From NCBI RefSeq assembly GCF_036226525.1, contig NZ_CP108487.1, positions 434,001-498,000 on the forward strand: a stretch of 64,000 nucleotides of DNA, read 5' to 3'. The DNA comes from Kribbella sp. NBC_01245. Lineage in GTDB: Bacteria > Actinomycetota > Actinomycetes > Propionibacteriales > Kribbellaceae. The notes beneath the pieces were generated by a model, which did not search any database, was not told where the DNA came from, and worked only from the letters and a program-made list of their open reading frames with translations. Positions 26,735 to 36,725 of the stretch are shown here, in pieces (position 1 is the stretch's first letter; every line of letters starts with the position of its first letter). Both the position numbers and the translations under genes were made by a program.

Positions 26735-29700
26735 GTGAGGAAGCGATTCGCAGGATTCAGGGGTGGCAGGCGCGCAGCGTTCGCCTCGATGGTGGTCCTC
26801 GCACTACTCGGCTCGGTCCTGAGGCCGTCCATCGCACCGGCGGCGCGGATATCCACGCTGCCGCCGGCGCTCGGGTGCACCGCCCCGGCGGCCGCGGGGC
26901 CACCCGCCGCACCGAAGGCAACGCCGTACACGAAGTTCGTCGACCCCAAGCAGCCCGGCCATATCGCCGTGGCGCACGAGGACTCGAAGCTGCTGATCGG
27001 GCCCGACTCGGTGGCCGCTCCGGTGACCGTCTCGGTGACCGCGCTGGCCGAGAATGAGTTGCACGAGCTCGCGCCGGGCATGGAGAACGTGACCAAGGGT
27101 CCGCGGCGCGGGTACAAGTTCACGCCGCATCCGTTCAAGTTCGACCGCAAGGTCGAGCTGACGCTGCCCTACGACGCGGCAGCGGTCGGCACCGCCACCG
27201 ACGACCTGTACACGTTCTACTACGACGACCAGCGCGGGTGCTGGCGGCCGCTGGAGCGGGTGCGGGTCGACACGGTCAACAACGTGGTGGTGTCCCTCAC
27301 CGATCACTTCACCGACATGATCAACGCGACCGTGGTGGTGCCGGACCACCCAGACGGCGCGTCGTTCGATCCCACCCAGATCAAGGACATCCAGGCCGCC
27401 GATCCGAGCTCCGGAGTGAACCTGATCGCGCCGCCGGCCCCGGCCAACTCTGGCGAGGCGCGGATGACCTACCCGCTCGAGGTGCCGCCGGGGCGGTCCG
27501 GACTGACGCCCAAGCTCGGCGTGTCCTACTCGTCCTCGGCGGCCAACGGCTGGCTGGGCGCGGGCTGGGACCTGCCGTTGCAGGCGATCACCGTCGAGAC
27601 CCGCTGGGGCGTGCCGCGCTACAGCGACGGCCTGGAGACCGAGACCTACGTGATGGCCGGCGAGCAGCTGACTCCGGTCTCACACCGTACGGCGCCCGGA
27701 GCGCGGACCGCGGAGAAGGTGTTCCACACTCGGACCGAGGGCGGCTTCGCGCGGATCGTGCGGCACGGCAGCTCGCCGGACGGCTACAGCTGGGAGGTCA
27801 CCGATAAGTCCGGCGTCCGCTGGCTGTACGGCGGAACCGCCGGGTCGACCCTCGCCGACGACAGCGGGAACGGCTTCTTGTGGGCGCTGCGCGAGGTGCG
27901 CGACCGGCACGGCAACACGATGCGCTATCACCATGCCCGGGTGGACGACCCAGGCGTCGCCGCCGGCGGAACCGTGCCCGGCCGCGACCTGTACCTGCAA
28001 CGCATCACCTACACCGGTAGCGGCGACACCGAAGGCCCGTACAGCGTCACCTTCGTCCGGGACCGCGAGCTGGGCGAGCCGCGCCGCAAGGACGTCGGCA
28101 TCAACGCCCGCGGCGGCTTCAAGCGGGTCACCGCGGACCTGCTGCGGCGGGTCGACGTACAGCTGTCCGGCGCGTTGATCCGGCGGTACGAGCTCGACTA
28201 CCAGACCGGGGCGTTCGAGAAGACGCTACTGAAGTCGGTCTCGCAGTTCGACGAGGACGGCCGGCTGTTCAACACCCACGAGTTCGAGTACTTCGACGAC
28301 ATCCGCGACGCCGAGGGCCGCTACCAGGCGTTCGGTCAGATCGACTGGACCTCGCCGGACGACAACGTCCGCAACGGCACGGTCAACGCGATCCGCAGCG
28401 GTGCCGGCGAGGCCGGAGCGATCAACGGCAGCGAGAGCTCCGGCGGTGGCGGCCACCTGTACGTCGGGTTCGGCACCGGGCCGACCAAGACGAACTCGGT
28501 CGGCGTCAAGGCCGGCTTCAGTCGCGGCGAGGACGACGGACTGCTCGCACTCACCGACGTGGACGGCGACGACCTGCCGGACAAGGTCTACAAGAGCGGC
28601 GGCATCAGCTACCGCAAGAACCTGTCCAAGCCTGGTGGCGAACCGCGATTCGCCGCGCAGGCCAAGCCGTTGGGCAACCTTCCCGGCATCATGTCCGGGC
28701 AAGCCGACACCCTGACGCTCGGCGTCGAGGGCTACCTCGGCGGTGTCGCCGCGCAGCTCGACTACGTCAGCACCACCAGCACCACCGACCGGTACTTCAC
28801 CGACGTCAACGGCGACGGCATCACCGACCTGGTGAACGGTGGCCGTGTGCTGTTCGGCCGGGTCGGCCCGGACGGCGTGCCCGTCTACGGCCTGGCCGCC
28901 GACACCCCGGCGCCGATCGGGTCCGCCTCGGTCGATCCGAACGGCCTGCTCGGTGACTTCGCCGCCGAGCGGGACCGCCGCAACGACTCGTTCCCGCTGG
29001 TCGACAGCGTCCGCCGCTGGGTCGCGCCGTTCGACGGAACCGTTGCCGTGACCGGTGCAACCAAGCTGCTCCCGGCGGAACCGGGCGCACGCTTCGCGCA
29101 CCCGGACGGCGTCCGGATTGCCGTCCAGCACGAGAACACCGAGCTGTGGTCGCAGACGATCGCCGCGAACGACTTCGCGGCGCACACCCCGACGGGCGTC
29201 GACACGATCGCGGTGACGCGAGGTCAGCGGCTGTACTTCCGGGTCGGCTCCCGCGACGACGGCAGCGCCGACCGGGTCTCCTGGGACCCGGTGGTCAGCT
29301 ACGTCGGCGCGCCCGCCACGACCGATGTGAACGGCCTGACGCCGCACCGCTACCAGGCCTCCCGCGACTTCACCCTCGGCGGCCGTAAGTCGGAGGTGAC
29401 GGCGCCGGTCAACGGCACGCTGCACCTGGGCGGGACGTTCACCAAGTCCGGTCCGACGACCGACGACGTGACGGTACTGGTCACCAGCAACGGCACGCCC
29501 GTGTTCCAGCAGACGATCTCCGGCGCCGACACCAGCACGGTGACGATCGACCAGGACGTCGCGGTGACGCGTGGGCAGAAGCTGTCCTGGCGAATCAAGA
29601 CCGACTCGTCGATCGACCTGGACAAGGTCTCCTGGACGCCGACCGCGCACTACACGGTTGCCGAGGGCATCGACCGGCTGTTCGACGAGAACGGCCGGCC

Positions 29701-32700
29701 GCTGGTGAAGATCGACCCGCCGTACGACGCCGACATGTACCCGGGCAACGACCTCACCGCCGCGCAGGCGTCGTACCCGGTGAGCAGCGACGGCACCCTG
29801 TCGGTGCAGCCGCAGCTGACGTTCGACTTCGGCGGCGCCGCGTACGACAGCACGGTCGTCTTCACGGTGAAGAGCCGGACCGGACTCAAGGCGAAGAAGG
29901 TTATCGAGATCACCGACGGGCAGCTGCCCGACCCGGCAACGCTGCGACTCGACGTACCGGCGACCGCCGGCGACGAGCTGTTCTTCGACTTCAGCACCAG
30001 AGACCGCAAGCTGAGGTCGTTCCTCAGCAGCCAGTCGGTCACGGTCGACGGTACGGCGGCGCCGAGCGCGTTCCACCGGTCGGTCGAGGAGGGCGCGTTC
30101 GCGCAGCCGTACCGCGGCTGGGCGGTGATCGGCTACAACGCCAACCGGGATCGCGCCACCCAGCCGATCCGGCAGACCGACCTCGTGGTCGACGAGAACT
30201 TCCGCGACCAACTGCCGGCCGACGTGGACCCGCAGCGCGACCAGGCCGCATTCACCGCGGACCCGCGGATCACCCCGCCCAAGGTGATGGTGTTCGCGCC
30301 GTCTCCGGCGGACAACCGGTGGGCATCCGGCCAGACGTCCTGGATCGCCAAGGACTCGGTGTCGAGCTCGCGGCTCGGCGGTCAGTCGATCGACCTGCCG
30401 ACGGCGGCCGACCTGACCGGCGTCGTGGCACCGCCGCGCGTGGCGAGGTCGCAGCAGGTCTCGCTGACCGGTGGCGTTGGTGGCCCGATCGGCAGTGTCG
30501 GCGGCAGTATCGCGACCGGTGACAGCACGGGCGAGCTGGACTACCTCGACCTGAACGGTGACAAGTTCCCGGACGTGGTCGGTTCCGGCGGTATCCAGTA
30601 CAGCGATCCGATCGGGACCCTCGGCGGTACCCGTGGCAACCTGCCGGACGGCAGTGTGCGGCGCAGCCACAACGTCACCGGCAACGCCAGCGCAGGCAGC
30701 GCGGCCCGTACCCTCTCCACCGGACGGGGAAACGCGGCACCGCCCGGCGATGGCACCGCGAACACCTCCCAGACCGGCAACGACATGCCGCCTCTCGGCA
30801 TCGGTGGCAGCCTCGGTACCGGCACCAGCGACAGCCGGTTCGACCTGCTCGACATCAACGGTGACGAGCTGCCCGATCGGGTCTACGAGAACGGCCGGGC
30901 GGCGCTCAACCTCGGTTACCGATTCGCCGCGGCCGAGCCGTGGCCGGGCGGGGCGCTGAACGACGGCGAGAGCTCCAACGCCGGGATCAACATCGGCTTC
31001 AACACCGACTTCTACGGCCTGGCCGGCGGCGCGTCGTTCAACCAGGGGGACAGTAACACCGACGGCACCCTGCAGGACGTGAACGGCGACGGCCTGGCGG
31101 ACCGGGTCTTCGACGGCAACCCGATCCGGGTCGCGCTGAACACCGGCAACGGGTTCGCGGCGGCGCAGCCGTTCCTCGGCAGCCTGTCCGGGATCAACGC
31201 CGACGCGAACGCCAAGCTCGGCGGTGGTGTCTACTTCACCATCCCGATCTGCTTCCTGGTCGGCTGCATCATCATCAACCCGGGCGCCGACGTGTTCACC
31301 GGCGCCAGCCGCGCCGAGCGGGCGCTGCGGGACCTCAACGGTGACGGGTACGCCGACCACCTTGCCTCGAGCAACGACGGCCAGCTCACGGTGGCGCAGA
31401 ACCGCACCGGCCGGACCAACCTGCTCAAGTCCGTGTCCCGGCCGCTGGGTTCGCGGATCGACCTCGACTACACCCGGGACGGCAACACCTACGGCCAGCC
31501 GCACTCGCGCTGGGTGCTGTCGAAGGTCGCCGTGACCGACGGCCACCCCGGCGACGGACCCGACGTCCAGCTGTCGACGTACAGCTACTCGGGCGGGAAC
31601 TACAGCCGGCTGGAGCGGGAGTTCTTCGGTTACCGCACGGTCGTCGAGCGGCACCACGACACCGGTGCCGGCAACGCGACCTTCAGCGCCGTGACCCGCG
31701 ACTACCGCACCGACAGCTACTACACCCGCGGCCTGCTCGAGCGCGAACGCGTATCGGACGGGCAGGGCCGCCCGTTCACCGAGACCGAACATGGCTACCA
31801 GTTGCGCGACGTGGCGACCGGAGCGGTTGCCAATGGCAACAGCACGACCGCGACCGTCTTCGCGCAGCTTGTTCGCACCGACCAGCGCTGGTTCGAGGGA
31901 CAGGCTCAGCCCGGCAAGTCGACGTACATGGAGATGTCGTACGACGAGTTCGGCAATCTGGCCCGGCAGATCGACCACGGGGAGGCCGGAACGGCCGACG
32001 ACGTCGACACCCGGACCGATTACTCGCGTTGCCTCGACCAGCACATCGTCGGCACCCCGACCTCGCTCGAGGTGCGCGGTGGGGCAGGCACGCTGATGCG
32101 CAAGCGCGAGTCGACGATCGACTGCGGGACCGGAGAGCTGACCCAGCACCGGGCCTTGCTCGCGGACGGTTCGGCGGCGGTCACCGATCTGACGTACTTC
32201 GCCAACGGCAACATCGCGTCCGTGACGAGCCCGGGCAACCTGCGCGGGCAGCGCTACCGGCTCGACTACACCTACGAGACGACCGCCGGCACGCACGTCA
32301 ACTCGATCACCGACAGCTTCGGCTACCGGTCGACGATGACGCACAACCTGAAGTACGGGCTGGTGGAGACCACCACCGACGTCAACAACCAGCAGCTGCG
32401 GCAGCTCTACGACAAGGTGGGCCGAGTCGACTCCGTCGCCGGTCCGCACGAGATCGGCGAGGGCCGGCTGAGCATCGATTTCGAGTACCACCCCGAGGCG
32501 CCGGTGCCGTACGCCGTCACCCGGCACGTGGACCGGCAGGCCGACGGCAGCGTCAAACCGGACACCATCGACACGGTCACCTTCACGGACGGGCTGAAGC
32601 GAGTCCTGCAGACCAAGAAGGACGCCGCCGTGCACACCGGGCCGGACTCGCAGCCGGCCGACGTGATGACGGTCTCCGGCCGGACGATCTTCGACGCGTT

Positions 32701-35560
32701 CGGGCGGACCGCGCAACAGTTCTTCCAGGTCACCGAGCCGAAGGGCGCGGCGAACACCACGTTCAACCCGGCCTTCGATACCGAGCAGCCGACCAAGAAG
32801 ACCTATGACGTGCTCGATCGCTCCACCCGGGAGACACTGCCGGACGGCACGGCCAGCACGACGGCGTACGGGTTCGGTGCCGATCGCGCGGGCGTCCAGC
32901 AGTTCGAGGTCGTGGCGACCGATGCCGAGGGCAACATCACGCGCACGTTCGCCGACACCCGCAAGCAGACGACAGCGGTCAAGAAGTCGAACCCGGCCGG
33001 CAACCAGCCCACGATCTGGACCAGTTACGGCTACGACCCGCTCGGTCAGCTCACCCGGGTGCAGGACGACAAGAACAACGTCACCACTTCGGCGTACGAC
33101 AACTTCGGCCGCCGTACCGTGGTGGACAGTCCTGACTCCGGCCGCACCGTGACGTCGTACGACCTGGCGGGCAACACCACCCGGCGGGTCACCGCCAAGC
33201 TTGCCGCAGTCGGCAAGGCGGTCGAGTACGACTACGACTTCAACCGGCTGGCCGCCGTCCGGTACCCGCTGTTCACCGACAACAACATCACCTACACCTA
33301 CGGCCCACCCGGTGCCCCGAGCAACGGTGCCAGCCGGGTTACCGCGATCAGTGACGCGGCCGGGACGGTGACCCGTGCCTACGGGCCGCTGGGCGAGGTC
33401 GTCACCGAAACCCGGACCGTTCCGGGACAAGGCAGCCACACGCAGGTGTTCACCACGCGATACACCTACGACACCTGGAACCGGGTTCTCAAGCTGACGT
33501 TCCCCGACGGCGAGGTGCTGTCGTACCGGTACAACAGCGGCGGCCTGGTCGACGCGGCCACCGGCGTGAAGGCCGACAGCAGCTACCACTACCTGAAGCG
33601 GCTGGACTACGACAAGTTCGATCAGCGGGTCCTGCTGGATGTCGGCAACGGCACCCGCACGACGTACAGCTACAACGCCGCCGATCGCCGGCTCGCCAAC
33701 CTGCAGTCGAAGCTTGCCCAGGGCTACGTCTTCCAGAACTACGACTACGACTACGACAACGTCGGCAACATCACCTCGCTCGTGAACGACACGGCGCCAC
33801 CCGACGGCCCCGAGGTCGGCAGGCAGGTGGGCGGGCCGAGCCAGCAGACGTTCCAGTACGACGACCTGTACCAGCTCACCCACGCGGCGGGAAGCTACAC
33901 GTCCCGCGGACCCAAGACCGACAAGTACACCCTCGATCTGTCCTACGACTCGATCCACAACCTGATCGGCAAGGACCAGTTCCACGAGTTGATCACGAAC
34001 GGCAACTCGGTCACCCAGCACAAGACGACGTACGACTACGGCTACACCTATGCGAGCGGACGGCCGCACGCGGCGTCCGGACTCGGGCCGCACTCGTTGC
34101 AGTACGACGCCAACGGCAACCAGATCAGCCGCGACCAGCAACCACGACCGCGGCGGCAGTTGATCTGGGACGAGGACAACCGGCTTGCCTGCACGCACGA
34201 GAACGTGCAGAACAAGGTGCTGCCGCAGGACCCGACCTCCTGCGACAACCCGGGCGGCGCCCCGGACGTCCGGTTCGCCTATGACGACCGCGGCAACCGG
34301 GTGATCAAGGACTCCAGCCAGACCCACGTCTACCCGAACCACAACTACTCGACGGTCGGGAACAAGGCGTACAAACACGTCTTCATCGGCGACACCAAGA
34401 TCGTCACCAAGTTCGTCGAACCCGACCAGCGCTACGAGGACCGGCAGTTCTACTCACACGGCGACCACCTCGCCTCCACCGGGTTCGTCACGGACGTCTC
34501 GGGCGGGATGTCGGAGCACCTGAACTACTTCCCTGGCGGCGAGACCTGGGTCGAGGAGCACCCCAACCAGCCGGTGCCGCACCAGTTCACCGGCAAGGAG
34601 ATCGATCCCGAGACCGGCCTCTACTACTACGGTGCCCGCTACTACGACCCGCGGACGAACGTGTGGCAGAGCCCGGACGAGGCGCTCGAGAGCTACCTCG
34701 ACGGATCGCCGAACAGCGGGGTGTACGCGTCGGCCAACCTCGCGGCCTACACCTATGCCAACAACAACCCGATCCGGCTGACCGATCCGGACGGAAACTG
34801 GGTGCACATCGCCATCGGTGCGGGCATCGGTGCCCTGGTCGGCGCGGGCATCGAGGGCTACCGCCAGTACAAGTCCGGCGAGGACTTCAGCCCACTCCGG
34901 CTGGGTGGAGCCGCACTGGGTGGCGCGGTTGCCGGTGGCGTCGGTGCAGCGACTCTCGGCGCCAGTGCGGGTGGCGCGGCAATCGGCGGCAGCGTGCTGG
35001 CCAGATCCACCGCGACCGTAGTCGGCGGCTCGGCGTCCGGTGCGATCAGCGGCGCGGCCGGCGGCGCGACCGAGGCCCTCGTCACGGGCGACGACGTCGG
35101 CGGGAAGGCACTCGAGGGTGCGGTGGCCGGTGCGGTCACCGGGCCACTCGGCGCAGTCGCAGGCAAGGTCGCCGGTGGCCTGTCCGTGCATGCGCGGGCG
35201 GGTGCGTACTCGACCGTCCGCGGCCACCACCCGGTCGCCCAGGCCGGGATGCGCAATGCAGCCAACTACGACGCCGGTGCCGCGCTCGCGGTGCCCGACA
35301 AGGTGCTGCGGCAACTGGGTGTCCCGCACATGGGCCGCGGCAGCATCTCGGCCTTCCAGAACACCCACTACTCGGCCTGGCGCAGGGCCAACCCCGGTGT
35401 GGCGCCGACATGGGAGACTATCCGGCAGGTCGAGACGAAGGCGATGGCAAGCGCCGGGATGGACCCGACCCTCGCCCGCACGATCGTCGATCGCGCGATC
35501 AGAGATCTCGAGTCCCGCGGCGTGACCGCACCGACCCGCATCCCCTGGAGAGACCCGTAA
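26735..35560 (+). CDS. Giant secreted SpvB/FG-GAP/RHS-repeat polymorphic toxin with C-terminal GHH-signature nuclease-like domain
   Basis: About 2941 residues from GTG 26735; ATG 26672 is an alternative. The start was chosen because VRKRF begins a signal-peptide-like n-region and hydrophobic core. An SpvB-like domain begins near 27440 (MTYPLEVPPGRSGLTPKLGV). FG-GAP/VCBS calcium-type motifs follow (DVDGDDLPDKVY, DVNGDGITDL, DLNGDKFPDV, DINGDELPDRVY, DVNGDGLADRVF, DLNGDGYADH; about 28550-31360). YD/RHS repeats fill about 31400-34600, closed by the core end GLYYYGARYYDPRTNVWQSP and DPDG near 34790. After that come a glycine/alanine-rich linker and a last 118 residues opened by VRGHHPVAQ (about 35215). 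This resembles a fused TcB/TcC cocoon with a cargo toxin. The nuclease call rests on the GHH motif only. Confidence 0.82.
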   Translation: MRKRFAGFRGGRRAAFASMVVLALLGSVLRPSIAPAARISTLPPALGCTAPAAAGPPAAPKATPYTKFVDPKQPGHIAVAHEDSKLLIGPDSVAAPVTVSVTALAENELHELAPGMENVTKGPRRGYKFTPHPFKFDRKVELTLPYDAAAVGTATDDLYTFYYDDQRGCWRPLERVRVDTVNNVVVSLTDHFTDMINATVVVPDHPDGASFDPTQIKDIQAADPSSGVNLIAPPAPANSGEARMTYPLEVPPGRSGLTPKLGVSYSSSAANGWLGAGWDLPLQAITVETRWGVPRYSDGLETETYVMAGEQLTPVSHRTAPGARTAEKVFHTRTEGGFARIVRHGSSPDGYSWEVTDKSGVRWLYGGTAGSTLADDSGNGFLWALREVRDRHGNTMRYHHARVDDPGVAAGGTVPGRDLYLQRITYTGSGDTEGPYSVTFVRDRELGEPRRKDVGINARGGFKRVTADLLRRVDVQLSGALIRRYELDYQTGAFEKTLLKSVSQFDEDGRLFNTHEFEYFDDIRDAEGRYQAFGQIDWTSPDDNVRNGTVNAIRSGAGEAGAINGSESSGGGGHLYVGFGTGPTKTNSVGVKAGFSRGEDDGLLALTDVDGDDLPDKVYKSGGISYRKNLSKPGGEPRFAAQAKPLGNLPGIMSGQADTLTLGVEGYLGGVAAQLDYVSTTSTTDRYFTDVNGDGITDLVNGGRVLFGRVGPDGVPVYGLAADTPAPIGSASVDPNGLLGDFAAERDRRNDSFPLVDSVRRWVAPFDGTVAVTGATKLLPAEPGARFAHPDGVRIAVQHENTELWSQTIAANDFAAHTPTGVDTIAVTRGQRLYFRVGSRDDGSADRVSWDPVVSYVGAPATTDVNGLTPHRYQASRDFTLGGRKSEVTAPVNGTLHLGGTFTKSGPTTDDVTVLVTSNGTPVFQQTISGADTSTVTIDQDVAVTRGQKLSWRIKTDSSIDLDKVSWTPTAHYTVAEGIDRLFDENGRPLVKIDPPYDADMYPGNDLTAAQASYPVSSDGTLSVQPQLTFDFGGAAYDSTVVFTVKSRTGLKAKKVIEITDGQLPDPATLRLDVPATAGDELFFDFSTRDRKLRSFLSSQSVTVDGTAAPSAFHRSVEEGAFAQPYRGWAVIGYNANRDRATQPIRQTDLVVDENFRDQLPADVDPQRDQAAFTADPRITPPKVMVFAPSPADNRWASGQTSWIAKDSVSSSRLGGQSIDLPTAADLTGVVAPPRVARSQQVSLTGGVGGPIGSVGGSIATGDSTGELDYLDLNGDKFPDVVGSGGIQYSDPIGTLGGTRGNLPDGSVRRSHNVTGNASAGSAARTLSTGRGNAAPPGDGTANTSQTGNDMPPLGIGGSLGTGTSDSRFDLLDINGDELPDRVYENGRAALNLGYRFAAAEPWPGGALNDGESSNAGINIGFNTDFYGLAGGASFNQGDSNTDGTLQDVNGDGLADRVFDGNPIRVALNTGNGFAAAQPFLGSLSGINADANAKLGGGVYFTIPICFLVGCIIINPGADVFTGASRAERALRDLNGDGYADHLASSNDGQLTVAQNRTGRTNLLKSVSRPLGSRIDLDYTRDGNTYGQPHSRWVLSKVAVTDGHPGDGPDVQLSTYSYSGGNYSRLEREFFGYRTVVERHHDTGAGNATFSAVTRDYRTDSYYTRGLLERERVSDGQGRPFTETEHGYQLRDVATGAVANGNSTTATVFAQLVRTDQRWFEGQAQPGKSTYMEMSYDEFGNLARQIDHGEAGTADDVDTRTDYSRCLDQHIVGTPTSLEVRGGAGTLMRKRESTIDCGTGELTQHRALLADGSAAVTDLTYFANGNIASVTSPGNLRGQRYRLDYTYETTAGTHVNSITDSFGYRSTMTHNLKYGLVETTTDVNNQQLRQLYDKVGRVDSVAGPHEIGEGRLSIDFEYHPEAPVPYAVTRHVDRQADGSVKPDTIDTVTFTDGLKRVLQTKKDAAVHTGPDSQPADVMTVSGRTIFDAFGRTAQQFFQVTEPKGAANTTFNPAFDTEQPTKKTYDVLDRSTRETLPDGTASTTAYGFGADRAGVQQFEVVATDAEGNITRTFADTRKQTTAVKKSNPAGNQPTIWTSYGYDPLGQLTRVQDDKNNVTTSAYDNFGRRTVVDSPDSGRTVTSYDLAGNTTRRVTAKLAAVGKAVEYDYDFNRLAAVRYPLFTDNNITYTYGPPGAPSNGASRVTAISDAAGTVTRAYGPLGEVVTETRTVPGQGSHTQVFTTRYTYDTWNRVLKLTFPDGEVLSYRYNSGGLVDAATGVKADSSYHYLKRLDYDKFDQRVLLDVGNGTRTTYSYNAADRRLANLQSKLAQGYVFQNYDYDYDNVGNITSLVNDTAPPDGPEVGRQVGGPSQQTFQYDDLYQLTHAAGSYTSRGPKTDKYTLDLSYDSIHNLIGKDQFHELITNGNSVTQHKTTYDYGYTYASGRPHAASGLGPHSLQYDANGNQISRDQQPRPRRQLIWDEDNRLACTHENVQNKVLPQDPTSCDNPGGAPDVRFAYDDRGNRVIKDSSQTHVYPNHNYSTVGNKAYKHVFIGDTKIVTKFVEPDQRYEDRQFYSHGDHLASTGFVTDVSGGMSEHLNYFPGGETWVEEHPNQPVPHQFTGKEIDPETGLYYYGARYYDPRTNVWQSPDEALESYLDGSPNSGVYASANLAAYTYANNNPIRLTDPDGNWVHIAIGAGIGALVGAGIEGYRQYKSGEDFSPLRLGGAALGGAVAGGVGAATLGASAGGAAIGGSVLARSTATVVGGSASGAISGAAGGATEALVTGDDVGGKALEGAVAGAVTGPLGAVAGKVAGGLSVHARAGAYSTVRGHHPVAQAGMRNAANYDAGAALAVPDKVLRQLGVPHMGRGSISAFQNTHYSAWRRANPGVAPTWETIRQVETKAMASAGMDPTLARTIVDRAIRDLESRGVTAPTRIPWRDP

Positions 35561-35561
35561 A

Positions 35562-35930
35562 ATGGACGACCCGGCTCAGCTGGACCGCTTCGGCCAGCAG
35601 CTGATGACGTCGGTGCGCGACGAGGCCATCGCCGACCTCGACGCCCTCGCGGCCCGCCGAATGGGCGGGCCCGAGGGCAAACGCTGGCGCTCGCTGCTGG
35701 CCGATGCGGACACTCGGCGGACCGTGCAGGAGCTGATCCCGGACATCGTCGACCTGGTCCTGGCCCGTCTCCTGCACGCCGCCGACACCGGCTCGCTGCC
35801 CCTTGGCTGGCAGCGAGCCGACGGTTCGTGGGAGGAGCTCGGCGGCAGCGGTGAGCTCGTCGGCTGGCTGATCGACTCCGAAGGCTGGCGGGTTCGCTAC
35901 TCGGCTTCGCGCTACAACGATCCGACCTAG
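35562..35930 (+). CDS. Candidate immunity protein for the RHS toxin
   Basis: 122 residues, soluble, acidic, no signal peptide. The ATG lies one base after the toxin stop (TAA, A, ATG), a GGAGAG is inside the toxin's last codons, and the two genes are surely translated together. No family was recognised. The sequence has an N-terminal helical half (DRFGQQLMTSVRDEAIADLD and WRSLLADADTRRTVQELI) and a C-terminal part with GWQRADGSWEELGG. Position and size are as expected of a polymorphic-toxin immunity protein. The function is inferred from context alone. Confidence 0.65.
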   Translation: MDDPAQLDRFGQQLMTSVRDEAIADLDALAARRMGGPEGKRWRSLLADADTRRTVQELIPDIVDLVLARLLHAADTGSLPLGWQRADGSWEELGGSGELVGWLIDSEGWRVRYSASRYNDPT

Positions 35931-35944
35931 AACGACCGTTGAGG

Positions 35945-36646
35945 TCAGCCGAGGCGGGCGGCGCGGTAGAAGCCTTCGATGTGGTTAATGACTTCGGTCG
36001 CGGCGAGGGTTGGGTCGCCGGCGCGGATGGCGGCGATGATGGCGCGGTGTTCGGCCCGGAGGCCGACGGCGGTCGCTTCCCAGTCGGGCAGGTTCGGGAC
36101 GGCGGCCAGGACGTACCCGTGGATTGCCGATCGCAGCGAGGCCATCACGGCGGCGATCAGGATGTTGCCCGCGAGGCCGGACAGCGCGACGTGGAACTCG
36201 GCGTCCAGGAGATGGAAGTCCTCCGGCGAGATCGACAGGTCGTCCATCGTGTCCAGCAGGGTCTCGGCCTGCGTCAGGCCTGCCAGCACCTCGGAGGTGC
36301 CGGTCCGGGTGGCGGCTTCGCGGGCGGCCCAGGACTCGAGCAATACGCGGGTCTGGACGATGTCGCGGATCGGGAGGTGGTTTGTGGCGAGGTGCAGGCG
36401 CAGGAGGGAGGTCATCGGCGAGCTCGGATCCGCCACGATGACGGCACCGGCATCCGGGCCGGAGCCGACGGCCGTTCGGATCACGCCGAGCGCCTCCAGT
36501 ACCCGGATGGCCTCGCGGACCGATGGCCGGCTGATTCCGAGCTGCTCGGCCAGCGCGCGCTCACCCGGGAGGCGGCCACCCAGGCGCAGACGGCCCGCGG
36601 CGAGATCGGCCTCGACATGGCTGAGGACGAGCTCGTAGTTCTTCAT
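35945..36646 (-). CDS. GntR/FadR-family transcriptional regulator (FCD ligand domain, LldR-like)
   Basis: 233 residues. The N-terminal winged helix is GGRLPGERALAEQLGISRPSVREAIRVLEALG. The C-terminal FCD domain shows the metal-binding pattern DAEFHVAL ... EHRAIIAAI. It is divergent from an alpha-hydroxy-acid dehydrogenase gene; this pairing is typical of lactate- or glycolate-responsive FadR-type regulators. The gap has two identical 15-bp palindromes of the TGGT-N3-ACCA class bound by this family. It probably represses both genes until the hydroxy acid is present. Confidence 0.9.
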   Translation of the reverse strand: MKNYELVLSHVEADLAAGRLRLGGRLPGERALAEQLGISRPSVREAIRVLEALGVIRTAVGSGPDAGAVIVADPSSPMTSLLRLHLATNHLPIRDIVQTRVLLESWAAREAATRTGTSEVLAGLTQAETLLDTMDDLSISPEDFHLLDAEFHVALSGLAGNILIAAVMASLRSAIHGYVLAAVPNLPDWEATAVGLRAEHRAIIAAIRAGDPTLAATEVINHIEGFYRAARLG

Positions 36647-36662
36647 GTGGACACTCTAGTGG

Positions 36663-36677
36663 TGTGGTCAGACCACA
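36663..36677. promoter_or_regulatory. FadR/LldR-type operator, copy 1
   Basis: TGTGGTCAGACCACA is a perfect palindrome around a central A. It contains the TGGT-N3-ACCA core known for FCD-type GntR regulators. It lies 17 bases upstream of the regulator start. Confidence 0.8.
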
Positions 36678-36687
36678 GGGCTTAGAG

Positions 36688-36702
36688 TGTGGTCAGACCA
36701 CA
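36688..36702. promoter_or_regulatory. FadR/LldR-type operator, copy 2
   Basis: An exact second copy of TGTGGTCAGACCACA. The centres of the two copies are 25 bases apart. It lies 24 bases before the dehydrogenase ATG, where a bound dimer would block initiation. Two identical sites in a 79-base gap suggest cooperative binding. Confidence 0.8.
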
Positions 36703-36725
36703 GGATTCGATTCGGAGAGTGCGCC

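Noticed and set aside
28226..34378. A 2050-codon open frame antisense to the RHS gene
   Set aside because: It is a shadow of the high-GC third-position pattern of the plus-strand gene; the protein is Arg/Val/Gly-biased and shows no domain.
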